In this document: piece by piece, positions 20,208-27,009 of the stretch | How the letters are laid out: every line of letters begins with the position of its first letter | Numbering within the stretch: the first letter of the stretch is position 1 | Assembly: GCA_964538455.1 (NCBI GenBank) | Contig: CAZIDZ010000001.1 | Location: forward strand, 62,001 to 126,000 | Reading direction: 5' to 3' | DNA from: JAZDLX01 sp964538455 | GTDB taxonomy: Bacteria; Electryoneota; Electryoneia; Electryoneales; Electryoneaceae | Length of the DNA stretch: 64,000 nucleotides | Translations under genes and position numbers: made by a program | Notes under the pieces: model-generated | What the model was told of the DNA's origin: nothing | What the model saw: only the letters and a program-made list of their open reading frames with translations | Databases searched by the model: none

Positions 20208-20674
20208 CCTGTGGAGGGCACCTTGAAGCCATTTGCGGCGAACTCGTCGAGTTTCTTCGCCACCTTCGGATCGGCCAGCGCAATGATGCGCGCCGCGAGC
20301 ACCCCGGCGTTCGTCGCCCCTGCCTTGCCGACGGCGACGGTCGCCACCGGAACGCCGCCCGGCATCTGGACGGTGGAGAGCAAGCTGTCGAGACCGTCCA
20401 TCAGCCCGCCTTGAAGTGGAATTCCAATTACCGGCAGCGAAGTGCGGGCGGCAACGGACCCCGCGAGATGGTTGGCCATGCCCGCCGCGGCGATAACGAC
20501 AGAAAAACCGCGCACGCCGAGCTCGCCCGCATACCGGGCCAGCTCCTCGGCGTTGCGGTGAGCGCTGAGTACCTTCGTTTCGTACTCAATGCCAAACCAG
20601 TCGAGGACCGGGTGAACTCGCTCAACGGTTTCCCTGTCGCTCGCACTCCCCATCAGGATTGCAACTTTTGCCAT
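20204..20674 (-). CDS. purE: N5-carboxyaminoimidazole ribonucleotide mutase
   Basis: A 156-residue PurE class I enzyme of purine synthesis that turns N5-CAIR into CAIR. It shows GSASDRETVE near the N-terminus, SAHRNAEEL (substrate loop, His), and AGMANHLAGSVAA with PVIGIPLQGG. The ATG at 20674 has AGAGGA upstream; an in-frame start six codons earlier is less likely. No purK is beside it, unusual for class I PurE. It sits between the DUF4837 gene and the RmlD-like gene, all in one direction. Confidence 0.93.
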   Translation of the reverse strand: MAKVAILMGSASDRETVERVHPVLDWFGIEYETKVLSAHRNAEELARYAGELGVRGFSVVIAAAGMANHLAGSVAARTSLPVIGIPLQGGLMDGLDSLLSTVQMPGGVPVATVAVGKAGATNAGVLAARIIALADPKVAKKLDEFAANGFKVPSTG

Positions 20675-20714
20675 CTCTTCCTCTCCATCCATGATCTGAT
20701 TGACCAGAGCCGGC

Positions 20715-21713
20715 TCAAGGGGAGAACGTGTTCAGGACAATATCCAATTGGCGCAGGTAGGGCTCCTTGCGTCTGTCCGGGGCGAATACCGAACCGTCGA
20801 TAAGGTACAGGGAGCCGTTGTTGTACAGCAAGTACGCTTCAAAAGGTCCTCCGCCGATAGGGCCGTAAGTTTCCCAGATTCCCTCAACGCGAAGCGCCTC
20901 CAGCCCATTCAGACTCACCGTTTTCGAATGCAGGATCACGGGGTTGACTCGTACCGGATCCGCATAGGTTTTTCCGATGCGGTCGCGCAACGCAATCAGG
21001 GTGTCAACGGTCACATCCTCGGCCGATCCGAGGGTCCAGGCGACGAGCAGGAAGCGGTCCGGCAGCCAGCGGCGCAGAAGAATATAATCCGGGTCCTGGT
21101 GCGAGTCGACGAGATGGAAGTCGTTGGGAATGCGAAGCGACCACCCGTGCGCTTCCCGGAGACTGTCCGCGAGAGCTTTCTGTTCCAACTGGGAATAGAG
21201 CTGCTTTTTCATACGCTCGTCGCGGTCCTTTGCCAGGAGCGTGTAGATGACATCCGCGTCCTCTTCCAGATAGCTGCGCAGGGATTCGACATCGGGAGTC
21301 ACGAGGAACACCGCGGTCTGTCCCTCCGCCCAGAGGTTCCTGCGGCGGAAAACCTTGTCTCTTCCCGATCGCACGTTCTCGAGCGCCTCGGGTGAGAGGC
21401 TACCCTGCAGGTACGTGCTTACCGGGTCCTTGCCCGCGAGTGTACCGACAACGACGATGTTCTGCCAGCGGCGGACAGTCTTCAGCGAATCGATCTTTCC
21501 GAGCTTCACGTAGAAGCGACTCTCGGGCTGCGGCGTCTCGACAGTCACCTCAAGAGCGGGAACGAGCAGTTCGGCCGACACCGCTCGTGCATCGCCATCC
21601 ACAATCAAACCGACCAGCGTGTCGCCTTCACCGGCGGTGGGTTTGATCAGGCCGCAACCGCTCGCCAGAAGCATCAGAGACACAGCCAACACTGTCCAGG
21701 GCGTGCGCATCAT
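20715..21713 (-). CDS. DUF4837-family lipoprotein
   Basis: A 332-residue predicted lipoprotein: MMRTPWTVLAVSLMLLASGC is a type II signal with the lipobox LASGC (C20). The body resembles DUF4837, a family I know mostly from Bacteroidetes and related phyla. It has a repeated 'YVKLGKIDSL..VRRWQNIVVVGTL' type fold and a late region with FHLVDSHQDPDYILLRRWLPDRF. Function is unknown. The two ATG codons at 21713/21710 follow GAGGGGGAAAG. A terminator lies just upstream, so it likely has its own promoter. A longer frame to 22133 overlaps the next gene and is rejected. Confidence 0.8.
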   Translation of the reverse strand: MMRTPWTVLAVSLMLLASGCGLIKPTAGEGDTLVGLIVDGDARAVSAELLVPALEVTVETPQPESRFYVKLGKIDSLKTVRRWQNIVVVGTLAGKDPVSTYLQGSLSPEALENVRSGRDKVFRRRNLWAEGQTAVFLVTPDVESLRSYLEEDADVIYTLLAKDRDERMKKQLYSQLEQKALADSLREAHGWSLRIPNDFHLVDSHQDPDYILLRRWLPDRFLLVAWTLGSAEDVTVDTLIALRDRIGKTYADPVRVNPVILHSKTVSLNGLEALRVEGIWETYGPIGGGPFEAYLLYNNGSLYLIDGSVFAPDRRKEPYLRQLDIVLNTFSP

Positions 21714-21734
21714 GCTTTCCCCCTCATCGACGAA

Positions 21735-21754
21735 AGGCCCCCTAACGGGGGCCT
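21735..21754 (-). terminator. Intrinsic terminator-like hairpin after the GT2 gene
   Basis: Perfect 8-base stem AGGCCCCC (21735-21742)/GGGGGCCT (21747-21754) with loop of 4; minus-strand reading continues TTTCG. It lies 40 bases after the GT2 stop and 22 bases before the DUF4837 start. The T-run is short, so termination may be partial. Confidence 0.55.
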
Positions 21755-21793
21755 GTAATGTAACACAACAGCCATATGCTCCGTTCCCGCTTA

Positions 21794-22825
21794 TCACGCC
21801 TTGGGCAACTTCGAGGCGCTCCGGGTTCCACGCAGGTAGGCGACCAGAATTGAACCAGGGTAGACTACCCGTGCGATTTCGGCGTCGCGTTTGTGGCGAA
21901 TCGACTGAGCCTGGCGCCGCGCGATCAGCCAGTCCGGCATGCGGACGAGAAATGCAAGCCAGCCAAGCCACACTGCGACGAGGCGTTTCGGCCGTCCCAG
22001 CAGTGTCTCCGCCACACCAATGCCGTTGTCGAGGAAGACGCGAAGCACCAGCAGCCAGAGCAGCCGTCGTGCCTCCACGTTCTTCGCAATCGTGATCAGG
22101 TTGTTGCGGTGATTGAGAAACATCTTCCGCCACGCCTGGTAGGCAAGGGTCCCGCCGCCGAGGTGTTCAACCACGCCCTGTGGTGCGGACATCGAGCGCC
22201 ACCCCGCATTCCACGCGCGCCACGCGAGATCGATCTCTTCCATATGCGCGAAGAAGCCTTCGTCCAGAAGCCCGATCTCGTCGAGTGCAGTGCGCCGCCA
22301 GAGGCAGGCGGTTCCGGAAGCCCAAAAGATTTCGCGGCTGGTGTCGTACTGGCCTTTATCCTCTTCGAGGTAGCCACCGATGCGTCCGAGCGCGAACGGG
22401 TAGCCGTAGCGGTCGATCAACCCGCCGGCCCCTCCAGCGTAGTCAAACTTGCCTTGATCCTGTTGCGAGTGAATCTTCGGTTGGACCGCCGCGATATCGG
22501 GAGCGGTTTGCGCAACGGCGAGCAACTCCTGCAGCGTCCCTTCCTGGATGCGTACGTCATCGTTCAGCAGCCAGACCCATTCCTGGTGGGTCGCACGAAT
22601 GCCCGCGTTGCAGCCGCCAGCGTACCCCAGGTTCTCGCTGAGGCGCAGGACGCGAACCCAGGGGTATGCCTTCTGCGCCGCCTCCACGGAACTGTCGCTC
22701 GAGGCATTGTCGACGACGAGAACCTCAACTCCTTTCGTCCGGCCGCGCTCTCTGTCGAGATCCGCGAGCACCGAGAGCAGAGTTTCACGTCCGCGGAGAT
22801 GAGGAATGACGACCGATACACTCAT
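21794..22825 (-). CDS. Glycosyltransferase family 2 (rhamnosyltransferase-like)
   Basis: A 343-residue GT2 enzyme. Motifs: VSVVIPHLRGRETLLSVL at the start, VLVVDNASSDSS (about 34-45), GYAGGCNAGIRAT, WVWLLNDDVRI with the metal-binding D-D, and the C-terminal base region FAHMEEIDLAWRAWNAGW. A hydrophobic segment near 250-290 may bind the membrane. It probably adds rhamnose or a similar sugar to a lipid-linked or surface glycan. The start overlaps the DUF2723 stop by 4 bases, so the two are translated together. Confidence 0.86.
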   Translation of the reverse strand: MSVSVVIPHLRGRETLLSVLADLDRERGRTKGVEVLVVDNASSDSSVEAAQKAYPWVRVLRLSENLGYAGGCNAGIRATHQEWVWLLNDDVRIQEGTLQELLAVAQTAPDIAAVQPKIHSQQDQGKFDYAGGAGGLIDRYGYPFALGRIGGYLEEDKGQYDTSREIFWASGTACLWRRTALDEIGLLDEGFFAHMEEIDLAWRAWNAGWRSMSAPQGVVEHLGGGTLAYQAWRKMFLNHRNNLITIAKNVEARRLLWLLVLRVFLDNGIGVAETLLGRPKRLVAVWLGWLAFLVRMPDWLIARRQAQSIRHKRDAEIARVVYPGSILVAYLRGTRSASKLPKA

Positions 22826-25800
22826 GGCGTTCCCGGCGCTTTGCCACCATAACGTTCGAGCAATTTCTTCGCGTCATCATCCCGTGGATTGATCTGCAAC
22901 CACGAGCGAAGCACGTCGATCAAACCTGCCGTATCGTTCGTCGCCTGGTATACGTTTACCAAGCCCCCGTACACCTCCGGGTTGCGCGGCTGGGTAGCCA
23001 GCAGGGTTCTGTAGAGCGCCTCCGACTCGTTATAACGCCGCGACGTGTAGTAGAAATTCGCAAGCTCAAGTTGATCGCGAAGGGTCAAGCCGCCCTGAGA
23101 ACGGAGATTGTTGAGAATACCGTTGACGGCGTCCTGATCGTTCATCCGATCATAGACGGCTGCAGCGGAGAACATCGATCGCACCGTTGGCCGGTTTTGC
23201 AGTGTCTGGCGGATCATGTCGCGGGCCCGCGCGCTGTCTTTTCCGAATTCGTAAATGAAATACGCCATCTGGATCTGACCTTCAGGATCATTCTGGGAGA
23301 GGCCGAGGCGGTAGCCGTGATTGAAATAATTCATCGCGTCCGCTTCGTCTCCCAGCTCTGCGAAGAGCCGCCCGATCTGTCCCGCCACCGCAAGGTTGGA
23401 TGTTTCGATCGCATCCGGCGGCATGATCGTGTTCATCTTCTGAAGGCAGAGCAGCGCCTTTTCCTTGGGCGAAAGTTCGTCGAACCTGTCCTCCCATTGC
23501 TCGCGCGGAATACCGCTCGGCGTCTCGACCTTTCCGGGAGCCCGGCTCGCCTCGCGGTAATAGGTGAAGGCGAGCTGCAGGAAGGCACTCCGATAATTTT
23601 GCAGCAGCGTGATGATGTTGTCGAAGAGGAAGATCTTCGGGTTGTCCAGATTGCGGTAATGGCCGGCGTAGGTGACGAACAAATTCTGTCTCATTTTTTC
23701 CGCGTCAACTGGCGCCACCTTGTCCGGATGAAGACGGAAAACGAGCCCTTCCATCGAGAGCCACGGACTCAACCCGAGCATGTTCTGCTGCGAAACGGTG
23801 ACGGCAAAATAGATCGGCCGCTTCCATTTGTTCTGCTCGATGATATGCAGGATCATGATGTCCTGCACGCGGAGGAAGTTGGGCTCCCCTGCGGTTTCGT
23901 TGGGCAGCCCCGTCGGGATGTACATCGTCGCAGGAACTTCCCACTGCATCTCGCCATCGGGCGTGGCGATCTTCCACTGCCGCCGCCCCTTCGGCCAGTA
24001 GCGGAGCAGTAGCGCCTGGTCGCTCCTCCCCGTCAACCGCAAGTCGATGTCACGGTCCGAGAACGCCACGGGAACGCGCGGCTTGTCGTCACGAAGCTGC
24101 TTGATGTACCAGTCGGTGTTCAGCAGTGAAAGGTTGACCACGCGAACATCCGGACGAACTTTTTCCACTACCTGCAGGTACCAGACCGGGAACGTGTCGT
24201 TGTCGCCGTTCGTGAAGATGATCGCGTTGGGATCGCAGGACTCCAGCATGTTGCGGCTGTAATCCCAGGCGACATAATTGCCCGAGCGGTTGTGGGTGTG
24301 GTAGTTGGCCGCAAGCATGTTGACAGGCACCAGAAGCACCAGCAACGCAACAACCGCGATCGAGATCGCCCCACGCGTGGCCATAGAGCGCTTTCGGAAA
24401 AAGTCGCCGACAAACTCTACGAGCGCTGCGACTCCCATGCCGATCCAGATCGCAAAGGCAAAGAACGACCCGACGTAGGCGTAGTCCCGCTCGCGCGGCT
24501 GCGGATCCTCCTGGTTGAGATAAATGATAACCGCCAGGCCCGTCAGCAGGAAAAGCAGCCCGACCACACTCGCCCGTTTCCAGTCTCGCCAGAAATGCCA
24601 GAGCATGCCCATGAGGCCGAGGATGAAGGGGAAGATCAGCACCTCCCCGTGCTCTCCGATGAAATACTGCCAGGCGAGGTAGCGGATGTACATCCGGTTG
24701 ATCTGATACTTCCAGAGAGGAGCCTTGCGCTCGAGAATGTGGAAGCGGAGGACTTTATTGCCGCCGAGCGACATCATGATCGCGCCGCTGTTTCGCATCC
24801 TCGCGCGCATCGACGGGGCGACAGTCTGCACCGCGATCGGACCGACCGCGCCGTACTGCTCACGGTTCAGGTAGCTGATCAGGCGCTCGACGGTGTCGGG
24901 CTGGTTTTCGTTGATGATCGGATTCTGGTTCGAGCGGATGTAGATGACGAGATAGGTGGAGTAGCCGATGACGACCAGCAGTACACTCGCGAGCACAACC
25001 GCGATCACCGAGCGGCGATAGCGCACGGCGAGGGCAAACGCCACGACCGCCGCGACCAGCAGAAACACAAGGTCATGGATGCCGCCGCGAAGCAGCTTAG
25101 GGATGCCGCTGATCAGGCCGGGATAGACAATCAGAATCGCAAGGAAGGAAATACCGAGCGCGGCGATCCCGCTTTTCCAATTGAAACGGTATTTCTGAAA
25201 ATAGATCAGCATCACGATCGGCGACAGGGCGAGAACGTTCAACAGGTGGACGCCCGTCGCGAGACCGACAAAGTAGGCGATCAACAACAAGTAGCGTGTG
25301 GCGCCGGGTCGATCGCTCTCGTCCATCCAGCGGACCGCGAGCCAGACCACAAGCGCGGTGAAGAACATGCTGATCGCGTACACCTCCGCTTCCACCGCGT
25401 TGAACCAGAAGCTGTGGGAGGCTGCAAACGCGATCGCTCCGATCGCCCCGGAGCCGTACAGCACAATCTGGTCCCGGACCGTCTGTTCTCTTCCGATCCA
25501 GCGGCGCGTCAAACGAACGATCGTCAAGTAGGTGAGCAGAACGGTGAAGCCCGAGAGCAGCGCAGAGAGGGTGTTGACGCGCAGGCCGATGTCCGGGAGC
25601 GGAACAATCATCGTGAACAGCCGTCCGAGGAGCAGAAAGAAGGGTGCGCCGGGGGGGTGCGGTACCGAGAGGGTGTACGAGCAGGCGATGAATTCCCCGC
25701 AATCCCAGAATGAGGTTGTCGGTGCGATAGTGCTGAAATACATCCCCAGACTGATCAGCAGCACCGCCGTCGCGACATAGCGGTGCAGCCGTGGGGCGAC

Positions 25801-25839
25801 CGCTGGCGGCAACGGATTCAGGTTGAATTGTCCACTCAC
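22822..25839 (-). CDS. DUF2723 (TMEM260-like) polytopic protein with C-terminal TPR repeats
   Basis: A 1005-residue membrane protein. After a short N-terminus, about 12 helices span residues 20-520. The first loop holds APTTSFWDCGEFIACSYTL (about 40-58), the signature of DUF2723, with the conserved acidic residue expected at the active site of GT-C glycosyltransferases. A large periplasmic region follows with NGDNDTFPVWYLQ (about 542-554). The last 200 residues contain TPR-like helices (YNESEALYRTLLATQPRNPEVYGGL, trimmed). The eukaryotic relative TMEM260 is reported as a protein O-mannosyltransferase, so this may use polyprenol-phosphate sugar to glycosylate proteins; that role is inferred. 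It heads the GT2 operon. Confidence 0.85.
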   Translation of the reverse strand: MSGQFNLNPLPPAVAPRLHRYVATAVLLISLGMYFSTIAPTTSFWDCGEFIACSYTLSVPHPPGAPFFLLLGRLFTMIVPLPDIGLRVNTLSALLSGFTVLLTYLTIVRLTRRWIGREQTVRDQIVLYGSGAIGAIAFAASHSFWFNAVEAEVYAISMFFTALVVWLAVRWMDESDRPGATRYLLLIAYFVGLATGVHLLNVLALSPIVMLIYFQKYRFNWKSGIAALGISFLAILIVYPGLISGIPKLLRGGIHDLVFLLVAAVVAFALAVRYRRSVIAVVLASVLLVVIGYSTYLVIYIRSNQNPIINENQPDTVERLISYLNREQYGAVGPIAVQTVAPSMRARMRNSGAIMMSLGGNKVLRFHILERKAPLWKYQINRMYIRYLAWQYFIGEHGEVLIFPFILGLMGMLWHFWRDWKRASVVGLLFLLTGLAVIIYLNQEDPQPRERDYAYVGSFFAFAIWIGMGVAALVEFVGDFFRKRSMATRGAISIAVVALLVLLVPVNMLAANYHTHNRSGNYVAWDYSRNMLESCDPNAIIFTNGDNDTFPVWYLQVVEKVRPDVRVVNLSLLNTDWYIKQLRDDKPRVPVAFSDRDIDLRLTGRSDQALLLRYWPKGRRQWKIATPDGEMQWEVPATMYIPTGLPNETAGEPNFLRVQDIMILHIIEQNKWKRPIYFAVTVSQQNMLGLSPWLSMEGLVFRLHPDKVAPVDAEKMRQNLFVTYAGHYRNLDNPKIFLFDNIITLLQNYRSAFLQLAFTYYREASRAPGKVETPSGIPREQWEDRFDELSPKEKALLCLQKMNTIMPPDAIETSNLAVAGQIGRLFAELGDEADAMNYFNHGYRLGLSQNDPEGQIQMAYFIYEFGKDSARARDMIRQTLQNRPTVRSMFSAAAVYDRMNDQDAVNGILNNLRSQGGLTLRDQLELANFYYTSRRYNESEALYRTLLATQPRNPEVYGGLVNVYQATNDTAGLIDVLRSWLQINPRDDDAKKLLERYGGKAPGTP

Positions 25840-25990
25840 GATTTTTCCTCTCGGTAGCTGGCTGTAGAAGGCTTAATATCACGTCCTTCATGCCCCGGGA
25901 GCAAGAAAGAGTGCCGGCTCCCGTGCCTGCTTCCGTTGCCTGTTCTTTGTACGATTCTCGCCGCTGATGGTTCCGGGCGACGCGGTGGAG

Positions 25991-26024
25991 AAAGAAAAGC
26001 CCGTCCCGGAAATCCGGAGCGGGC
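25991..26024 (-). terminator. Intrinsic terminator of the DUF2188/H1-like gene
   Basis: Stem GCCCGTCCCGGA (25999-26010) against TCCGGAGCGGGC (26013-26024), 10 of 12 paired, followed on the minus strand by TTTTCTTT (25998-25991). It lies 44 bases after the stop. This is a strong classic terminator. Confidence 0.75.
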
Positions 26025-26068
26025 GTCAACTCAAAGCAAAGCTTTACTCAAGCGCTGCGCTTTTCTCC

Positions 26069-26800
26069 TTACTTGCGAGCTTTCCTCCTCGCCGGAGTTT
26101 TCCTTTTCGCCGCAGTTTTCTTTGCGGCAGGTTTTTTCGCGGCGGTTTTCTTGGCCGCGGGCTTCTTGGCAGCCGTTTTCTTCGCCGCCGGTTTCTTCTT
26201 GGCGGCTGTCTTCTTTGCGGCAGGCTTCTTCGCCGCACTCTTCTTGGCCGCCGGCTTCTTCGCCGCCGACCGCTTCGCCGGAGCCCGTTTTGCCGTGGCC
26301 TTCTTCGCCGTGGCTTTCCGCGCGGCCGGCTTCTTCCTCGCGGTTGTTTTCTTCACGGCTTTCTTCGCCGCTGGTTTCTTGGCCGCTGCCTTCTTTGCAG
26401 CCGGCTTTCTCGCCGCCGTCTTCTTCTTGGCGGTTGTTTTCCTCGCTGCTGTTTTCTTCGCGGCGGGTTTCTTCGCCGCAGCGGATGTGCTCACCGCGCC
26501 CTCCTTTCCGGCACGCTTGCGTTTTGCGCCGGACTTCTTTTTTGTTGATGCCTTGGGTTTCGCCCTGGCGGGCACAGGCGCCGCCACGGAATCGTCCCCG
26601 TATTTGAAATGCGTTTCGATCGTTCCGTCCGCCCGATGAACAAACACCTGGCTGGGCTCACTGACCTTCGCCAGATCTCGCGCCTGGTCCATCGCATCAA
26701 ACTTCCTGCGATGAATTTTTATTGCACGCCCCCCTTGACTGATTTTCACCTGCCAGCCACCGTCCGAGTGTGGCATCACCCGATATGTTTTACGTGCCAT
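26069..26800 (-). CDS. DUF2188 domain protein with histone H1-like Lys/Ala/Pro tail
   Basis: A 243-residue, extremely basic protein. Residues 1-68 form a DUF2188 domain (YRVMPHSDGGWQVKI at 6-20, DLAKVSEPSQVFVHRADG, trimmed), a small beta-rich fold of unknown function. Residues about 75-105 are a Lys-rich linker. Residues 108-243 are repeats of A-A-K-K-P / A-A-K-K-T, like eukaryotic H1 and bacterial H1-like proteins. The tail should bind DNA or another polyanion without sequence choice. The ATG at 26800 follows GGGAGGTGG. It is monocistronic, with a terminator on both sides. Chromatin compaction or a stress role is inferred. Confidence 0.8.
   Translation of the reverse strand: MARKTYRVMPHSDGGWQVKISQGGRAIKIHRRKFDAMDQARDLAKVSEPSQVFVHRADGTIETHFKYGDDSVAAPVPARAKPKASTKKKSGAKRKRAGKEGAVSTSAAAKKPAAKKTAARKTTAKKKTAARKPAAKKAAAKKPAAKKAVKKTTARKKPAARKATAKKATAKRAPAKRSAAKKPAAKKSAAKKPAAKKTAAKKKPAAKKTAAKKPAAKKTAAKKPAAKKTAAKRKTPARRKARK
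26072..26479. repeat. Degenerate short-period coding repeat (A-A-K-K-P type)
   Basis: Repeats of about 15 bases encode the Lys/Ala/Pro tail on the minus strand. The copies vary in third positions. The opposite strand reads as a long open frame rich in Phe/Ala, which is only the mirror of the repeat. Confidence 0.7.
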
Positions 26801-26855
26801 CGAACCACCTCCCTCGGCGAAGAATCTTTCCCTTGTCTCTTCACTCCGATGCGGA

Positions 26856-26882
26856 AATGTACACATATCAGGTCCATGTCAA
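26856..26882 (-). promoter_or_regulatory. Possible promoter of the DUF2188/H1-like gene
   Basis: TTGACA (26882-26877) is a perfect -35 on the minus strand. TACATT (26861-26856) follows after 15 bases, shorter than ideal. An A/T-rich tract with nine A on the minus strand (near 26906-26914) lies just upstream and could act as an UP element. Confidence 0.35.
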
Positions 26883-26937
26883 GACCGCGGAGGTGTTATT
26901 CATCATTTTTTTTTCGATCTCGTCCCTGCGAGCTCTC

Positions 26938-26978
26938 TTTCTCTCCTGAGAGAAAAAATGCCCGAAAATTTCGGGCAT
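26938..26978 (-). terminator. clpB: Intrinsic terminator of clpB
   Basis: ATGCCCGAAA (26958-26967) and TTTCGGGCAT (26969-26978) form a perfect 10-base palindrome around one A, followed on the minus strand by six T (26957-26953 and on). A second perfect palindrome TTTCTCTC-CT-GAGAGAAA (26938-26955) overlaps the T-run. It ends 31 bases after the clpB stop. Confidence 0.8.
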
Positions 26979-27009
26979 GAGAAATTTCACTCGCTTGTTG
27001 GAGCTGCTT

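Noticed and set aside
20715..22133. A longer frame for the DUF4837 gene starting at 22133
   Set aside because: It would cross a terminator hairpin and overlap the GT2 gene; the lipoprotein signal begins at 21713.
24292..25713. A 473-codon plus-strand frame
   Set aside because: Antisense to the DUF2723 gene; composition rich in His/Arg/Asp with no domain.
26072..26479. CRISPR array or satellite
   Set aside because: The period is short and coding, without spacers; it encodes a Lys-rich tail.
26073..26639. A 188-codon plus-strand frame rich in Phe/Ala opposite the H1-like gene
   Set aside because: It is the mirror of the A-A-K-K-P repeat; the minus-strand frame has a DUF2188 start and ribosome site.
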